Positions 32,738 through 45,731 of a stretch of DNA of 64,000 nt are shown piece by piece; within the stretch, counting starts at the first letter, position 1; each line of letters starts with the position of its first letter. The translations under genes were made by a program, and so were the position numbers. The notes beneath the pieces were generated by a model. That model was not told the DNA's origin and did not search any database. It was given only the letters and a program-made list of their open reading frames with translations. Source of the DNA: Artemia franciscana (Eukaryota > Arthropoda > Branchiopoda > Anostraca > Artemiidae); NCBI RefSeq assembly GCF_032884065.1, contig NC_088868.1, positions 36,234,890 through 36,298,889 of the forward strand, in the 5' to 3' direction.

Positions 32738-33782
32738 CGATACAGAGTGCCCTGGTCTAAAATACACCGAAAAAAATAAATTGTGCCCATACAGTTCTTT
32801 ACTTAGGCAGCGCTATTGCGCTACTTATGATTAAATCATGATAGTTGGGCTGTAATAATGACCTTCATAGGCTTCAAGTTACGAAGGAATGTACTGAATT
32901 GTTAGTTGCTCTATTTAAGATATTACTCAGGATATATTGCAGTTTGAAAAGATCCCATCAGGAGAATATGAATAAAAATAGAATTTTTTTGACAGCAATA
33001 CAACAAAAAATTTTTTTTTTGGGAAAACAGGAGAAAAACTTCCTAAAATATCCCAACCCAACGGTACCCCCCTTTTTGGGCTTAAATTCACCCTGAATTG
33101 CGTGCCCGATTCGCTCCGCAAAAATATTGACAGATATCTGTTGCTTTCAAGTCTATCTTTCCGCATCTGTGTTATTTTTTTTACCAAACAAAGAATAAAC
33201 AAATGAATCCAAATTTTCAGGTCCCTGACAATTATTTGACACAATCTTTTGTTCCCAAGAGATTTTTAGCAAGATCAAATAGTCCACTAGTCGGAAAATT
33301 AATCTAGTTACCATTTGTAGGCAGATATAAACCGAAGCGATGTTCCAATTGAGGAGCTATATGATGAATCGTCCATATATATGAGCACTAGTACCTTTGG
33401 CTGCTATGCTTGAAGCCCCGTATAATTTTTCTCCATAACAGTTAAATATAAGAATAATAATGAAGACAAAACTTAGGACGTGGAATGTACAAACGAACCT
33501 GAAAAAAGAAAAAATAAAGAAAATGCTCTTCATTTATCTTTGATTACGAAGGAAACATTTTTTATAAATGAATAATAACAAACCAACAATAAAAATCTAC
33601 AAACTTTAATTGTTTTAACTTTAATGTTTGTTAAATTCAAGTTTCAATGAATTCACCTATAAGGGGCATTTTTGAAAACATAAGTAGATAATGATTTGCT
33701 ATTTCGTGCCCATCTTATATCCGGAACATACCCATAAAACTAAAAGACTGTCTCCATAAAAATACCCAAACAGTACCACGGC

Positions 33783-34130
33783 TTAATTAGCACTTAAGAT
33801 GTTAAATTTTTCCTCAATCGGAGGCAAAGAGCAGGTTAAGTTTAACACAACTTGAGCATAATTCAATACTAAAACATAAGGTCCAAGATAAATGCAACTA
33901 GTGACCGTATGCGACTGTACCTCAAGAACATTATTATGATTATGTGTAGAAGATGTAATAGCACCTTGCCTAATCCATTTTCGCACAGGAATCAAACTCT
34001 TAGAAAAAAAAATAAACCATCATCAACAGGTACCTAAACGTGGAGCTTTCTATGCATACTTCTAAAGCACATAACAATTGAATGATCAAGACTTAGAGCC
34101 CGAGGGTTAAAGTAGCTGATACGAGTTTAT
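33783..34130 (-). pseudogene. LINE reverse transcriptase fragment, unit copy 2
   Basis: Same segment as 25089-25445. Motif B is present in the altered form PVRKWIRQGAITSS (Gly to Trp), and motif C reads LNYAQVVLNLTCSLPP. Non-functional. Confidence 0.7.
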
Positions 34131-34941
34131 ACACAAGTGGAAAGCTCGACACACATCATGACTACCAAATATTACGGGCCCCCCTATTATTTCTAATAAA
34201 GTAAATATTTAACTTTCAATCAAAGTTCGAGAAAATTCGTTAAGGTCCTTAATTTTTGGAGAAAACTATTTGGTAGTCACGTCATTTTTATATACCTTAG
34301 TATTGCAATGATGTTGTCACACTTGTCAAACTTCTGTGGAAAAATTGAGGACGATTTTTATGCAGGGAGATATTTATAATAAATTACTTAATGAGAAAAA
34401 ACAAAAATTTGCATACATTTTCAATACTATATTTAATATATATGTATTGAAAATATTTCAAAATACTTAGTATTTAAAAATATAATTACTTTCATAACAA
34501 CTTACCATTCATAGAAATAATCTTGCAAGCTGACTTTAAAATACTCAAAAGGTTTGCAAGACCGACTGAACAGGTAAAATGGAACTGCCAAAATACATTC
34601 AATTGATAGGAAGTTGATAAATCCATAAATTGGGTAAGTGGAATATTTGGCGAGTACATTACCTTTCAGCGGTTCTTCTTGCAACTAAAAGTTGAGATAG
34701 CAAATTTAAACACTATCAACCAAAATGGCTAGAGTCGAACTTGTGGATTTTACAAATTAAGCACTCTATACTGGTCAACTACATATATAACAAAGGCTTA
34801 ATAAACGAACAAAAAAAGGAAAAGAAAAGAAATAAAACAATCAAATTATGACAAATCTCTAATCATTAAAATAAAACAAGATTATGCAAAAATAGAAAAA
34901 AAGAGACAAAACATTTATTAACCAAGACCCAAAAGAAAGTT

Positions 34942-35217
34942 TTACATTTTTCTCTTAAATAAACCAAGGTGCTCCACCACCCGAACGCTCTCTTTAAGAG
35001 GATTCCAAACCTTAGGACCTAAGTCTCTGACATAAAAACCTGCTCTAGTTCCACTTCTGTATCCAGTGACTATATTATCAGCATTGCGGGTACTATAACT
35101 ATGAAGTGATTTATTTACTCTGTAAAAACCATGAAATAAGTCAGGACTGATACAATTCCAACTCTGGTACGGCAACATTCCTGCTTGGTAGTCTTGAAGG
35201 TGCCAAACATTACGCAC
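34942..35217 (-). pseudogene. LINE ORF2 C-terminal fragment, unit copy 2
   Basis: Same segment as 26234-26509 with a few amino-acid differences (LGPKVWNPLKESV closer to the family consensus than copy 1). TAA follows FKRKM. Confidence 0.7.
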
Positions 35218-35509
35218 TTAAAGATTATTATATCACCCCTCAATGTCATTATTTTTTTTCTATGCATCCACCAGTAAGTCGTATAGCTTTGTTTTGAAGA
35301 ATTTGTACTCTTTTAAAATTTTAAATGTAAGCTATGACAACTAAAGAATTTATTTGTAATTGTAAATTTCGTTTTAATATAAACAACAGTTCAGGTTTTC
35401 AGCTTTCTTTTAATAGTATTACTCAGATAAAATTCTATTTATGCTGAAGTTAAAATATAAACAAAAAATAACAGAGTATTTTAAAATCAGGAACTCTGAT
35501 ATTAAATAC

Positions 35510-35735
35510 CAAAATATTCTTTATTCCACATCCTTTTCTTGCAGGTCTTCTTCTCTTATGTGGCGCACTAAATGAAATTATCAAGAAAGTTTAAACTACA
35601 CACAAAAATGACAATTTTGTAGGCTGACAAAAAGAAAAAAAACCTTTAGCTGGCAGAACTTCAAAATATTCTTTATTTTACATCCTCTTCTTGCCGATCT
35701 TCGTCTTCTATGTGGCGCACGTTGAAGTTCGTTGA
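35510..35735. repeat. Two tandem copies of a unit of about 157 bp
   Basis: AAAATATTCTTTATT...ACATCC..TTCTTGC.G.TCTTC.TCT..TATGTGGCGCAC occurs at 35511 and 35668. Present also in copy 3 (46025-46235), absent from copy 1. Confidence 0.75.
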
Positions 35736-35979
35736 ACATCTCCAATCACGAAAAAAAAACGCTGAAAAGCACAACAATGAGTATTTCTTACTTATCCATT
35801 AAAATGTTTTGGGACAGAGTAAGTTTTGTAAATTTGTTCTCGACTACACCTTCGCGCGTGTGAACTGACGAATTTTTAGGTATTTCCCCAAAATGTCTCT
35901 GTACTTCCTAGTAACAAAATTCTATCTAAAAATATATACTAAGGTTTCTCGCTACGGCTTGTGGGGTGAGGGTAGTCTT

Positions 35980-36600
35980 CCTTTCAAAACATGGTTATGG
36001 GATCTTTCAAGTATACTCAACAAAATGGCTATATCAAAATTTTGATCTGGTATCTTCGGAGAAAAGGGAGCGTGGGAGGGGGGTTAGTAGCCCACCAATC
36101 TTTCTGGCCATAAAAAGGGCACTAGAACTTGTGATTTCTATTCTAATACACCTTTTCTTGATCTTCTAGGACAATTAGTATGGGAAAATTTTCCCAGAAA
36201 AAATAAATAAAACCACTTACATGATGTTTGTTCGGGCAAAAAATATGAAATTCCATATTTTTGTTATACATTTTTGTTTCACATTTATTCATAGGAGCTT
36301 GAAAATTCTACCTTAGGATTCTCTGTCTCTCTGAATCTTATGGTTTGGTTTTTGTCAAGATGCATTGACTATAAAGGGGAGTTACCTTCTATTTCAAAAA
36401 TCAGGCAAAATGTCTTAGGCTCATAACTTTTGAAAGATAACACCGAAGTTTGTGAATCTAATATGTTTGAAATCGGCATAATAAAGTCATTCTTTTGGTG
36501 TGTTTTCTTATATGTTTTTTAGAGTTACGGTTTCTATTGAGTCGAGTCGCTCCTTGCTAAAAGTTTATATCACGAACTGTTTGACCAGTAAAAACACTTT
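35980..36600 (+). repeat. Dispersed repeat family A, long copy in unit 2
   Basis: Runs from ACAAAATGGCTATATCAAAA through AAAAAGGGCACTAGAAC, TAGGAGCTTGAAAATTCTAC and CATAACTTTTGAAAGATAAC to GAGTCGAGTCGCTCC and ACGAACTGTTTGACC. Same order of blocks as at 760-1012. An opposite-strand copy of its last part follows at 36953-37180. Confidence 0.75.
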
Positions 36601-36952
36601 ACCATCCCAAACCATATTTTCAACATAAAATACCCCTTTTTTGAGACGAAGCTAATAATCTTTGTTTTCATCGGAGAATATGGATATTCTCTGACGAAAA
36701 CTTGAGTGGGTTGGCTATAATAAATGAGTACATAAGTATGTCCCAGAAATGTATTTTGAAGTACCTAACCCCACTCCTTCTCCCTCTGCAGGGAGGGACT
36801 TTTGAAGACTTCAGCTTAGAGCAAGACAAGACGGAAAAAAAGTAACATATTAAATGGGAAATATGTAACTTGGACCACTTGCACATAAGGCGAGGGGGGA
36901 GGGGGTGTATTTAGAATATTTGTAGTGATCTCTGTTTGGATTTTGATGGGTA

Positions 36953-37180
36953 ATCAAACCGTTCGTGGTGTCGAACTGTAAGTAAAGAGTGACCCGGCTC
37001 AATAGTTACCAAAACTCTATAAAATGGAATTTTGATACCAATAGATAAATCTAAAGAATATGCTTATAATGTTGATTCTAAATATATAAGTTTAGTCTTA
37101 ACCCATCGAAAGCTGTAAGCTTGAGAAAGTTTGTCTGATTTTCAGAAAAAGAGGTTAAGACCCCTTGAAGTCATAGATCA
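36953..37180 (-). repeat. Dispersed repeat family A, inverted partner in unit 2
   Basis: AATCAAACCGTTCGTGGTGT and GAGTGACCCGGCTCAATAG, then AAAACTCTATAAAATGGAAT, are the reverse complement of the family end (GAGTCGCTCC...CACGAACTGTTTGA). With 35980-36600 it forms a fold-back pair. Both are also in copy 3. Confidence 0.7.
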
Positions 37181-38100
37181 GGAGCTTGAAAGTTCCCCAC
37201 AAAGTTTTGTTTGACCAGCTGAATCTAATGGTGTAATTTTCATTAACATTTATGGATATTTTTAGGGGGGTTTCCCCTCTTCTCAGAAATCAGAAACACT
37301 TTAACCGAAGGATAGCTGTTGATGTGCAACTTTGAACTTAATGCATTGTATATATTTGGAATAGGCATAGAAAGCCAATTATATTTCTCTATTAGTTGCT
37401 AAAAAGATCCGATATTTTCCGTTCCAGTTACTATTGCCCCAGGTCACTCCATACTCACAACGTGTTACCAAGAGCTATATGAAATTGGTTAAGTGAACTA
37501 CATAGATTTTTCTATCTTTTTTTATTGATTGGTTATCTCAGAATTTTCAATAGATAGTAACTAACCATCTTTAGTCGTCAATTACAGTTTTTCACCTCCA
37601 AATAAAACGAGGAGCCAATTTACCAAGGTGAAATCTTTTTGGATACCAAAGAGCTCCTAATTTCTATTCCAGAGAGCCTTCTTCGGATTTTACTGGATCA
37701 TCCGTTCCATGCAATCACACATGCTTGATGATGAGATATTCAGCAAGATCACTTGCCTTTTTGGAAATGAATGAATTAAGAATCAGGTGAAGTTCCTAAT
37801 GCTCGTAAATAAAATAAAGAAAAATAGTAATGAATTAAATAAAATAGGCTATAAAACTTCAGAATAAATTGGAGATAAATCTTCCTCTTAGATCTGCTTT
37901 CTTGACCTTGATTTACTTGATTTTGCTTGGTTCAATATTAGCAACATACAAAGAAGGATAGCCACATAAAACAGGAACAAAGTGCCACCAATGCGAAATG
38001 AGAATTGGTTCCAGACACGGAATAGTTAAATTGGATACAAATGGCCAGTTCACTTCCAAACGATGCAGCTGATAAAATTCTCTAAAATATATATATATAT

Positions 38101-38315
38101 TTGTCTATATTATTTTTTCTATTGTTTGGTAAATGACGACTTATACTTATTGACGACATGACTGCCTGTCCATGGATTATTCTTTATGGTTGATTGTGTG
38201 TGGCTATGCTGTTTGACCTATGTGATTGTATGGATGAGTAGGGTTAAGGCCTCATTCAAGTGCTGGTCTATATTAATCACTAATTTAGGAAAACAGTCTT
38301 CCTTTTCTCCTTCTG

Positions 38316-38357
<42 letters not shown>

Positions 38358-38392
38358 TGTTTGTGCTGTAGCATTGGTGATTTCTCTTTTCA
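38101..38392 (+). mobile_element. Microsatellite-bounded element inserted in unit copy 2
   Basis: Starts TTTGTCTATATTATTTTTTC right after an (AT)n tract and ends TTTCTCTTTTCATGATATAT in another. Contains a pure T run of about 40 bases (38318-38356). Homologous to 16045-16262 and 16456-16680. Absent from copies 1 and 3 at this site. Confidence 0.85.
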
Positions 38393-38519
38393 TGATATAT
38401 ATATATATATAATTATATAATTATTTATAACCATTTTGAATCATTAATTATCGTATTAATACCAGTCCATAAATTTATAAATGAAATACAAATAAAGGTG
38501 ACAAATAATCACTTAAAAT

Positions 38520-39120
38520 TCTTAATTAGAACACACTTTTTCCTGAACTTCATTTCTAAATTCTTCAAACTTTTTTATGTCATTTACTGTCTTATCATTA
38601 CTATTACATAATTTTTTACTCGATAAATAAAGGGAAACTTAGACCTTGTAGTGATTGTAATTGGAGCAGACAACCCCTTGCTTATTAGAGTATTATAATT
38701 TTGGCAATCAGACCTAACCTTAAATATGCCTGAGAAGCATAAAGATAAAAATTCCATACTCCAGTCTCGTAGAATCACCATAACATTAATTGCAGAGTAA
38801 ACGGATCGCATTAATTTGGAGAACTCGAATTGGATTCACTATCCACGGAAATGTCCCTAACCATCCCGAAGGACAAACTATCCCAAAATAAACAGATGTA
38901 TTATAGAGAAATGCTACAGCCTTAAAATGCAATGCAGTACAAAATGTGCGATTCTTCTAAGGATTCCGATTTGCAGTGACAAAATCACTTACATGTTCCC
39001 AAAAGGTTTCCTAAAGAACAAAGTTTCATCAAGTGTATTACCTAAATACTTGAAACAAGACTTCCTTTTAATCTCGCCATAACTGTATTTTAATCGAGAA
39101 ATCTATGGATAGGATCCATG
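38520..39120 (-). pseudogene. Decayed LINE C-terminal region, unit copy 2
   Basis: Homolog of 28100-28720, including the RSVYSAINVMVILRDWSMEF segment at 38811-38584. Same kind of decay. Confidence 0.5.
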
Positions 39121-40619
39121 GATAAAGCTCATCAAATCGGATTACGAACAAATATAATAAGCTTTTCCTTCTCCTATTTTCGCTTTTTGTGCAGCCATAT
39201 GATGTGATATGAATAACTAGTTCGTCATACCTGATTCAAGGTGATACTTAAGTTGATTTAAGGTGAGTGGTCGGTTAAAAGTTATCCGATTAATTAACAT
39301 AGATATCGTTAATTACCATTTTTATGGCGCTTGGTATTAATCAAGTGACATACAGCGATCGCAAACTCTGTCGGTCTTTGTCTGTCGGTCTGTCCCGTTT
39401 CTGCTACTTTAGGCACTTCCAGGTAAGCTAGGACAATTGTTGTACGCTAGGTTTTATTCCGTGTTAAGTAGATTCTAAATAGATGCAAGTTTCACTTTCA
39501 CTTTAGTTTCTTTTAAGTTGTTCAAATGGAAACAAGCAACAAATAAAAGCAAAAGTTTAACAACCAATGTAAAACCAATAATGCACTAAAATACATTTAA
39601 ACTCATTGGAAAAGGAATACACTTGAATTCACTGATCGGTAGAATTGACTGCTACCGAGTCTTGATCAACCGAACTTTACTTCTGACACCTTTCTACAAA
39701 GTTAATAGCAAAATGCGAGGTAATACTTGGTGGCTTTGCTTCTCTCCATGGAAATACCATTTTACAGAATGTTCAGAAAGTTTCTCGTTGCGGCCGCAAT
39801 CGCGGAGGACCCGGGATCTAATTCAATCGTAAACATATTCCAAAGCGGTGGTTCCAAACCTTTTTCGGTCCACATACTATTGTCAAGGCCCCAAAAAGGG
39901 TACGTGCCTCGTACTTTAGAATTGTTGTTTTAGTGTCTCTTCAACCCTTGATTAAATTGTCAAAAACACAATATTTATTGTCATATATAACGGTGCATAA
40001 AAGTTTACTAGCATGTACAAAAATCAATGTGGCACTTAAGTGTTACTTCAAATTTTTTAATTTCTTTTCTTTTTCTGATTTCTTTTCAAAGTTGACTGCC
40101 TTAGAATCAAAATTTTAGGTACTAATAGATCAACCATTTCACCTTTAAAATCAATAATAATAACGATCTTCTTTCCATATTAAACAACATTCCTTTGTCG
40201 TAATCACATTCTCCATTCCAATGTATAATCTTCTTTCCTAATATTTCGAATGTATTTATTTTCCATTTTAATTTTGCTTAAAACTTCCTCCGTTTAATAG
40301 TAATTAATTTTATTGAACAAACTTCCAAATCAAAATTAATTTATATATGAACACATTACTTACTATCAATCATCTTCATAATTGCTCTTCACTGATCCAC
40401 TTGCAGTTGATCCACTTCAACAAATATTCAATTCATGCTTTGAAACATTAAAAAATAAAGACAATAATATTATTGTAAAAATCGTTTGTTTATATTCTTT
40501 AATCATTTTTTGTTTATTCTAACTGTAAAAATCGTTGATAAGCGTTAGAATAATCTTCAGTAGCATTGCTGAAATCACATTTCAAATCTTTTTGTGGATA
40601 TTTACATTCATCTACTGTC

Positions 40620-41105
40620 ACTTCAATTCTGTCGTTGTTCAAACGGGCTATTCTAAGATAGTTGCTAATCGAGGGAAGTATAATAGACGTGCACTCGGTA
40701 GACTATATGCTACATTCTGTGATCATTCTGTCCTTTGTCTTTCTGGTCTTTATCCCCTTCTAAAGAAAAAAGATGTTCATCAGATTCGGACTTTTTCAGA
40801 TATTGTAAATTTTTACTTTATCTCCCCCCTTGGTATAGCAATGGGAAGATAATTCGTATTTATGATGTCCCTGATATAAGTGCAACTCCTGCATGGAAGG
40901 TTTTTGGAATCAGCTTTTTATCGTTTATCGCCTCATCATCCTTTGGTCCGTCTGTTCGGTTAATCTCATTGTAGCGTAGTGTATTTTCTATTTGTAGTAT
41001 GTTTTATTTGCAGTATGTTTCATTTTTTTATTCTTTTTGTTAATCCACAAGTGCCATAACTTGTTAGGATGTGGGTTATAAATAAATTCTTATTATTATA
41101 TGGTC
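40620..41105 (+). pseudogene. LINE ORF2 C-terminus and 3' end, unit copy 2
   Basis: Plus strand: YCKFLLYLPPWYSNGKIIRI, DVPDISATPAWKVFGISFL and a stop near 40974. Then a 3' untranslated region ends ATAAATAAATTCTTATTATTATA, the short-repeat tail typical of CR1/L2-like elements. Followed to about 41395 by sequence absent from copy 1, in which one frame reads SNEPSFPNADFNCS, possibly another LINE. Confidence 0.65.
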
Positions 41106-42589
41106 AAATACCTTATTGTTTTGCGTATAACTGTTATCGTCTTCAGATTTCTGTAACACAAAAACTATTTTATTTGAATTATAGAGTTCACTGACTACCC
41201 TTATGTTAATTCTTTATCTGTTTTATTGTCACTTTTATAGTTATTACACACTTCCAATCTTAATTCAAATGAGCCTTCCTTTCCTAATGCAGATTTTAAT
41301 TGTTCTTGCTTTTTTGCTAATGCAGCTTCTAATTGAATTGATATGGGTAAACTTGGATATAATACTAGTAGTACTGGTAACTGGGATAAAATGCTCGTAT
41401 ATCATATCTAATATATCGTTGCTGGTCAATATCTAGGTCGATGTTGTAATTGGATAACGGAATATACTCAAAACTTCCCTCTTTACAAAATCTCAAGAAG
41501 ATCATATTTCTCTTAGATCTTTCCTAATGGCATCCTCCCACCTTATTTGAAAAGCTCCTGCTTTTCGTTTTGCCAGCACGCATGATCTTTAGAAATTTAT
41601 CATCTTTCATTCATGGAATGCTTTCTAGCCATTTCAACCGTGTTTCCTCAACTGTCTCTTGATTTATCACACCTTCAAGAATGATTTTTTTTTATTTAGA
41701 ATATGGCAAACTTCAAGACTAGGGCCTGAGCTATATTGACCTGTCAGTATTTAACTCAGTTTTATTACTGGATAGCGGAAAAACAGTTAAATCAAATACA
41801 GTTTTAGTCTCGACAGTAACTTTATTTTAAGCCGGTTTAGTTGCATGAATACAAGTACACGAAAGTTTGATTGAAGTACACGAAAGTCTGATTTGTGAGA
41901 TATTTGTTGAAATTCTTAAATAAATGAAATGACTCAATTGTCTGAAACAAGGACTACGAGCTCTGATTAGCTCTTATTTTATTTTGATTTGACTTCTTTG
42001 TTTGCTATAATAAATTTGTTTAATCTTTATTAATTAAGCTCAGTAATTTGCCTAGAATTTAGAGGTTTTAAGGCTTTTATAAATGGTAGTATTTAATCTC
42101 ATAATAAATTATTATACTCAACAATGTCATACCTAGTGCATTTTGCAGGAAGTTTGCATTTGCATAGAGTAATCTGATGGCCTTCTCTAGATGATCTGGA
42201 TCTTTTTTATTTCTTCGTATCCCTCATGGTCTTCGTATCTTTTTATTATTCCTTTCATCCTGCCAAATTCTCATTAAAATTTCATTCAGCTTCTTTTCAT
42301 AAGTCTTCTGCTTCTTCTCTTAAGTTTTTTGACTCTTCTGAGAAATATTTTTATAGCTATTTCATATTCTCGCTGAATTTCTTCTATCGTTTGGTTTTTG
42401 CTCTGCATTTCCTTCTGAACTTGTTCTTCTCAGCTCCAAGAGTTATTATTACAGATTTATCATATCTTTTTGGGATTTCAGCAAGATTTGATCTCTGTAT
42501 TCCCAAAAGCCAGCACCAATAATTCCCAAGATTCCAATTCATGTGTTTAGCCAGAGTAACCTTTAAAAATATAAGTAGGCAATTGCAGA

Positions 42590-43296
42590 AGTCGATTGGA
42601 ATAATTTGGTCGATCTTACGGATGATATAAATACGAGTTTTCAAAGTTTTTATGATAAACTGATTTTGTTAGTGACAAAAACGTGTATAATGGTTGATCG
42701 CCATCATGGAAAAATAATCCTAAGAAACCATGGATGTCGCCTAACTTGTTGCATTGTATTAATAAAAGAGATCAACTTTCTAAGAATTCCTTAAATAATG
42801 GAAATTATCCGATTTGCTTAAGAATTTATAAAAATTAGAGGAATGCTCTGAATAAATTACTGAGAAATGTAAAAAAAAAAAAAATATCAGTGAGACTTGT
42901 GGTAACCCTACAAAAACTTGGAAAATAATTAAAAGTGTGATATCGACAGACAACTCAATTACTCCCGATGAAGTAGGAGTGCGGAATGGCCTGCCAACGA
43001 AGAAACCAGATAAGATATGTGATGCTGTTTCTAAACATTTTGCTAATATTAGCGTTGATTTATCTTCCCATATTGTATCTTCTGATGATGATGCTCCCTG
43101 GGAATTTTTTGTGAAGACTCCAATTGATATTTCTATGTATATTAAATCCTTCTGTCGTGATAAAGTAGAGAAAATTATCTTTCGGATGAAAAACTCATCG
43201 ACAGGAAGCGATTCACTCAATCTTCTGGTGTTAAAACTAGTGTTCCCTTGTGTTGCTGATGTTATTTGTGTTGCTGATGTAAAATTGTTATTGGAT
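42590..43296 (+). pseudogene. LINE ORF2 linker and start of reverse transcriptase, unit copy 2
   Basis: Homolog of 31730-32440 and better preserved. A 166-codon open stretch (42937-43437) contains TPDEVGVRNGLPTKKPDKIC, DAVSKHFANISVDLSSHI, TPIDISMYIKSFCRDKVEKI and IFRMKNSSTGSDSLN. The remaining reverse transcriptase is replaced by family A-like sequence. Confidence 0.7.
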
Positions 43297-44184
43297 GTTT
43301 TTGGGGAAATGGTGGGCGTGGAAGAACGGTTAGTTGCCCCAAAACCCCTTTCTACAATTAAAAATGACACTAGTCCATTGAATTTCCAATGGAATGAGCC
43401 AAACTTTTCAACTACGTCGAACAACATGGCTATCTAAAAATTTGATTGGGTGTGTTTGGGGAAATGGTGGGCGTAGAAAGGGGGTTAGTTGTCCTCAAAT
43501 CACATTCGACTATTAAAAAGGATATTCTTCCTTTTAATTCCCAATCAAATTTACAACTCTTTTTAAAACAACTCTTTCGATACAGAGTGCCCTGGTCTAA
43601 AATACACCGAAAAAAATACATTGTGCCCATACAGTTCTTTACTTAGGCAGCGCTATTGCGCTACCTATGATTAAATCATTAAGTTGGGCTGTAATCATGA
43701 CCTTCATAGGCTTCAAGTTACGCAGGAATGTACTGAATTGTTAGTTGCTCTATTTAAGATATTACTCAGGATATATTGCAGTTTGAAATGAGCCCATCAG
43801 GAGAATATGAATAAAAATAGAATTTTTTTGACAGCAATACAGCAAGAAATTTTTTTTGGGAAAACAGGAGAAAAACTTCCTAAAATATCCCAACCCAACG
43901 GTACCCCCTTTTTGGGCTTAAATTCACCCTGAATTGCGTGCTCGATTCGCTCCGCAAAAATATTGACAGAGATCTGTAGCTTTCAAGTCTATCTTTCAGC
44001 ATCTGTGTTATTTTTTTTTTACCAAACAAAGAATAAACAAATGAATCCAAACTTTCAGGTCCCTGACAATTATGTGACACAATATTTTGTTCCCAAGAGA
44101 TTTTTAGCAAGATCAAATAGTCGACTAGTCGAAAAATTAATCTAGTTACCATTTGTAGGCAGATATAAACCGAAGCGATGCAAC

Positions 44185-44420
44185 TAGTGACCGTATGCGA
44201 CTGTACCTCAAGAACATTATTATGATTATGAGTAGAAGATGTAATAGCACCTTGCCTAATCCCTTTTCGCACAGGAATCAAACTCTTAGAAAAAAAATAA
44301 ACCAACAACAACAGGTACCTAAACGTGGAGCTTTCTATGCATACTTCTAAAGCACATAACAATTGAATGATCAAGACTTAGAGCCCGAGGGTTAAAGTAG
44401 CTGATACGAGTTTATACCCG
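44185..44420 (-). pseudogene. LINE reverse transcriptase fragment, unit copy 3, internally deleted
   Basis: Retains PVRKGIRQGAITSS (motif B), but the deletion at 44179 joins it after HTVTSC to downstream sequence, so motif C is gone. Confidence 0.65.
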
Positions 44421-44896
44421 AGTGGAAAGCTCGACACACATCATGACTACCAAATATTACGGGCCCCCCTATTATTTCTGATAAAGTAAATATTTAACTT
44501 TCAATCAAAGTTTGAGAAAATTCGTTAAGGTCCTTAATTTTGGAGAAAACTATTTGGTAGTCACGTCATTTTTATATACCTTAGTATTGCAATGATGTTG
44601 TCACACTTGTCAAACTTCTGCGGAAAAATTGAGGACGATTTTTATGTAGGGAGATATTTATAATAAATTACTTAATGAGAAAAAACAAAAATTTGCATAC
44701 ATTTTCAATACTATATTTAATATATATGTATTGAAAATATTTAAAAATACTCAGTATTAAAAATTTAATTACTTTCATAACAACTTACCATTCATAGAAA
44801 TAATCTTGCAAGCTGACTTTAAAATACTCAAAAGGTTTGCAAAACCGACTGAACAGGCAAAATGGAACTGCCAAAATACATTCAATTGATAGGAAA

Positions 44897-45177
44897 ATAA
44901 TTGCTCGATTTGGTTTAGTAGATGTGCCTTCTCGGATTCGGTCTTCCAGTGATGATTTATGTAAAAAGACTGTCAACTTTATTCACGTTTGTGACCCTCT
45001 GCAGCCTTTTTTCCATATAGATTCTGGTTGATTAGTCCATATTGTCTTTTGTTAGTTTGAATTTTGTTTTTCTTCGCTGTTGTATTTATTTTTGTTTATT
45101 TATTTATAATACTCCGTACTTTGTGTTTTTTATACTTTACGGGTAATAAAGTTCATTCATTAATTCATTCATTACCT
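44897..45177 (+). mobile_element. LINE 3' end inserted in unit copy 3
   Basis: One frame reads KIIARFGLVDVPSRIRSSSD and ends HIDSG-stop. It is followed by an untranslated region with AATAAAGTTCATTCATTAATTCATTCATT, a 3' tail of ATTC repeats. Copies 1 and 2 lack it and instead have about 45 bp (GTTGATAAATCCATAAATTG...) that is missing here, so the insertion came with a small deletion. Confidence 0.75.
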
Positions 45178-45455
45178 TTCAGCGGTTCTTCTTGCAACTA
45201 AAAGTTGAGATAGCAAATTTAAACACTATCAACCAAAATGGCTAGAGTCGAACTTGTGGATTTTACAAATTAAGCACTTTATACTGGTCAACTACATATA
45301 TAACAAAGGCTTAATAAACGAACAAAAAAAGGAAAAGAAAAGAAATAAAACAATCAAATTATGACAAATCTCTAATCATTAAAATAAAACAAGATTATGC
45401 AAAAATAGAAAAAAAAGAGACAAAACATTTATTAACCAAGACCCAAAAGAAAGTT

Positions 45456-45731
45456 TTACATTTTTCTCTTAAATAAACCAAGGTGCTCCACCACCCAAAC
45501 GCTCTCTTTAAGAGGATTCCAAACCTTAGGACCTAAGTCTCTGACATAAAAACCTGCTCTAGTTCCAGTTCTGTATCCAGTGACTATATTATCAGCATTG
45601 CGGGTACTATAACTATGAAGTGATTTATTTACTCTGTAAAAACCATGAAATAAGTCAGGACTGATACAATTCCAACTCTGGTACGGCAACATTCCTGCTT
45701 GGTAGTCTTGAAGGTGCCAAACATTACGCAC
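45456..45731 (-). pseudogene. LINE ORF2 C-terminal fragment, unit copy 3
   Basis: Homolog of 34942-35217 and almost identical to it (GYRTGTRAGFYVRDLGPKVW). Confidence 0.7.

Larger units (their letters stand above)
32738..43577. repeat. Large tandem unit, copy 2 (about 10.8 kb, most complete)
   Basis: Colinear with copy 1 and copy 3. Carries the family A block (35516-37180), the LINE 3' end (about 40957-41395), and an inserted microsatellite-bounded element (38101-38392) that neither other copy has. By eye the copies are nearly identical over long stretches. An exact identity needs an alignment. Confidence 0.95.

Noticed and set aside
41203..41436. Hydrophobic 77-codon open frame kept in units 2 and 3
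   Set aside because: Identity between the copies reflects recent duplication of the DNA. Another frame of the same stretch looks more like LINE coding sequence.
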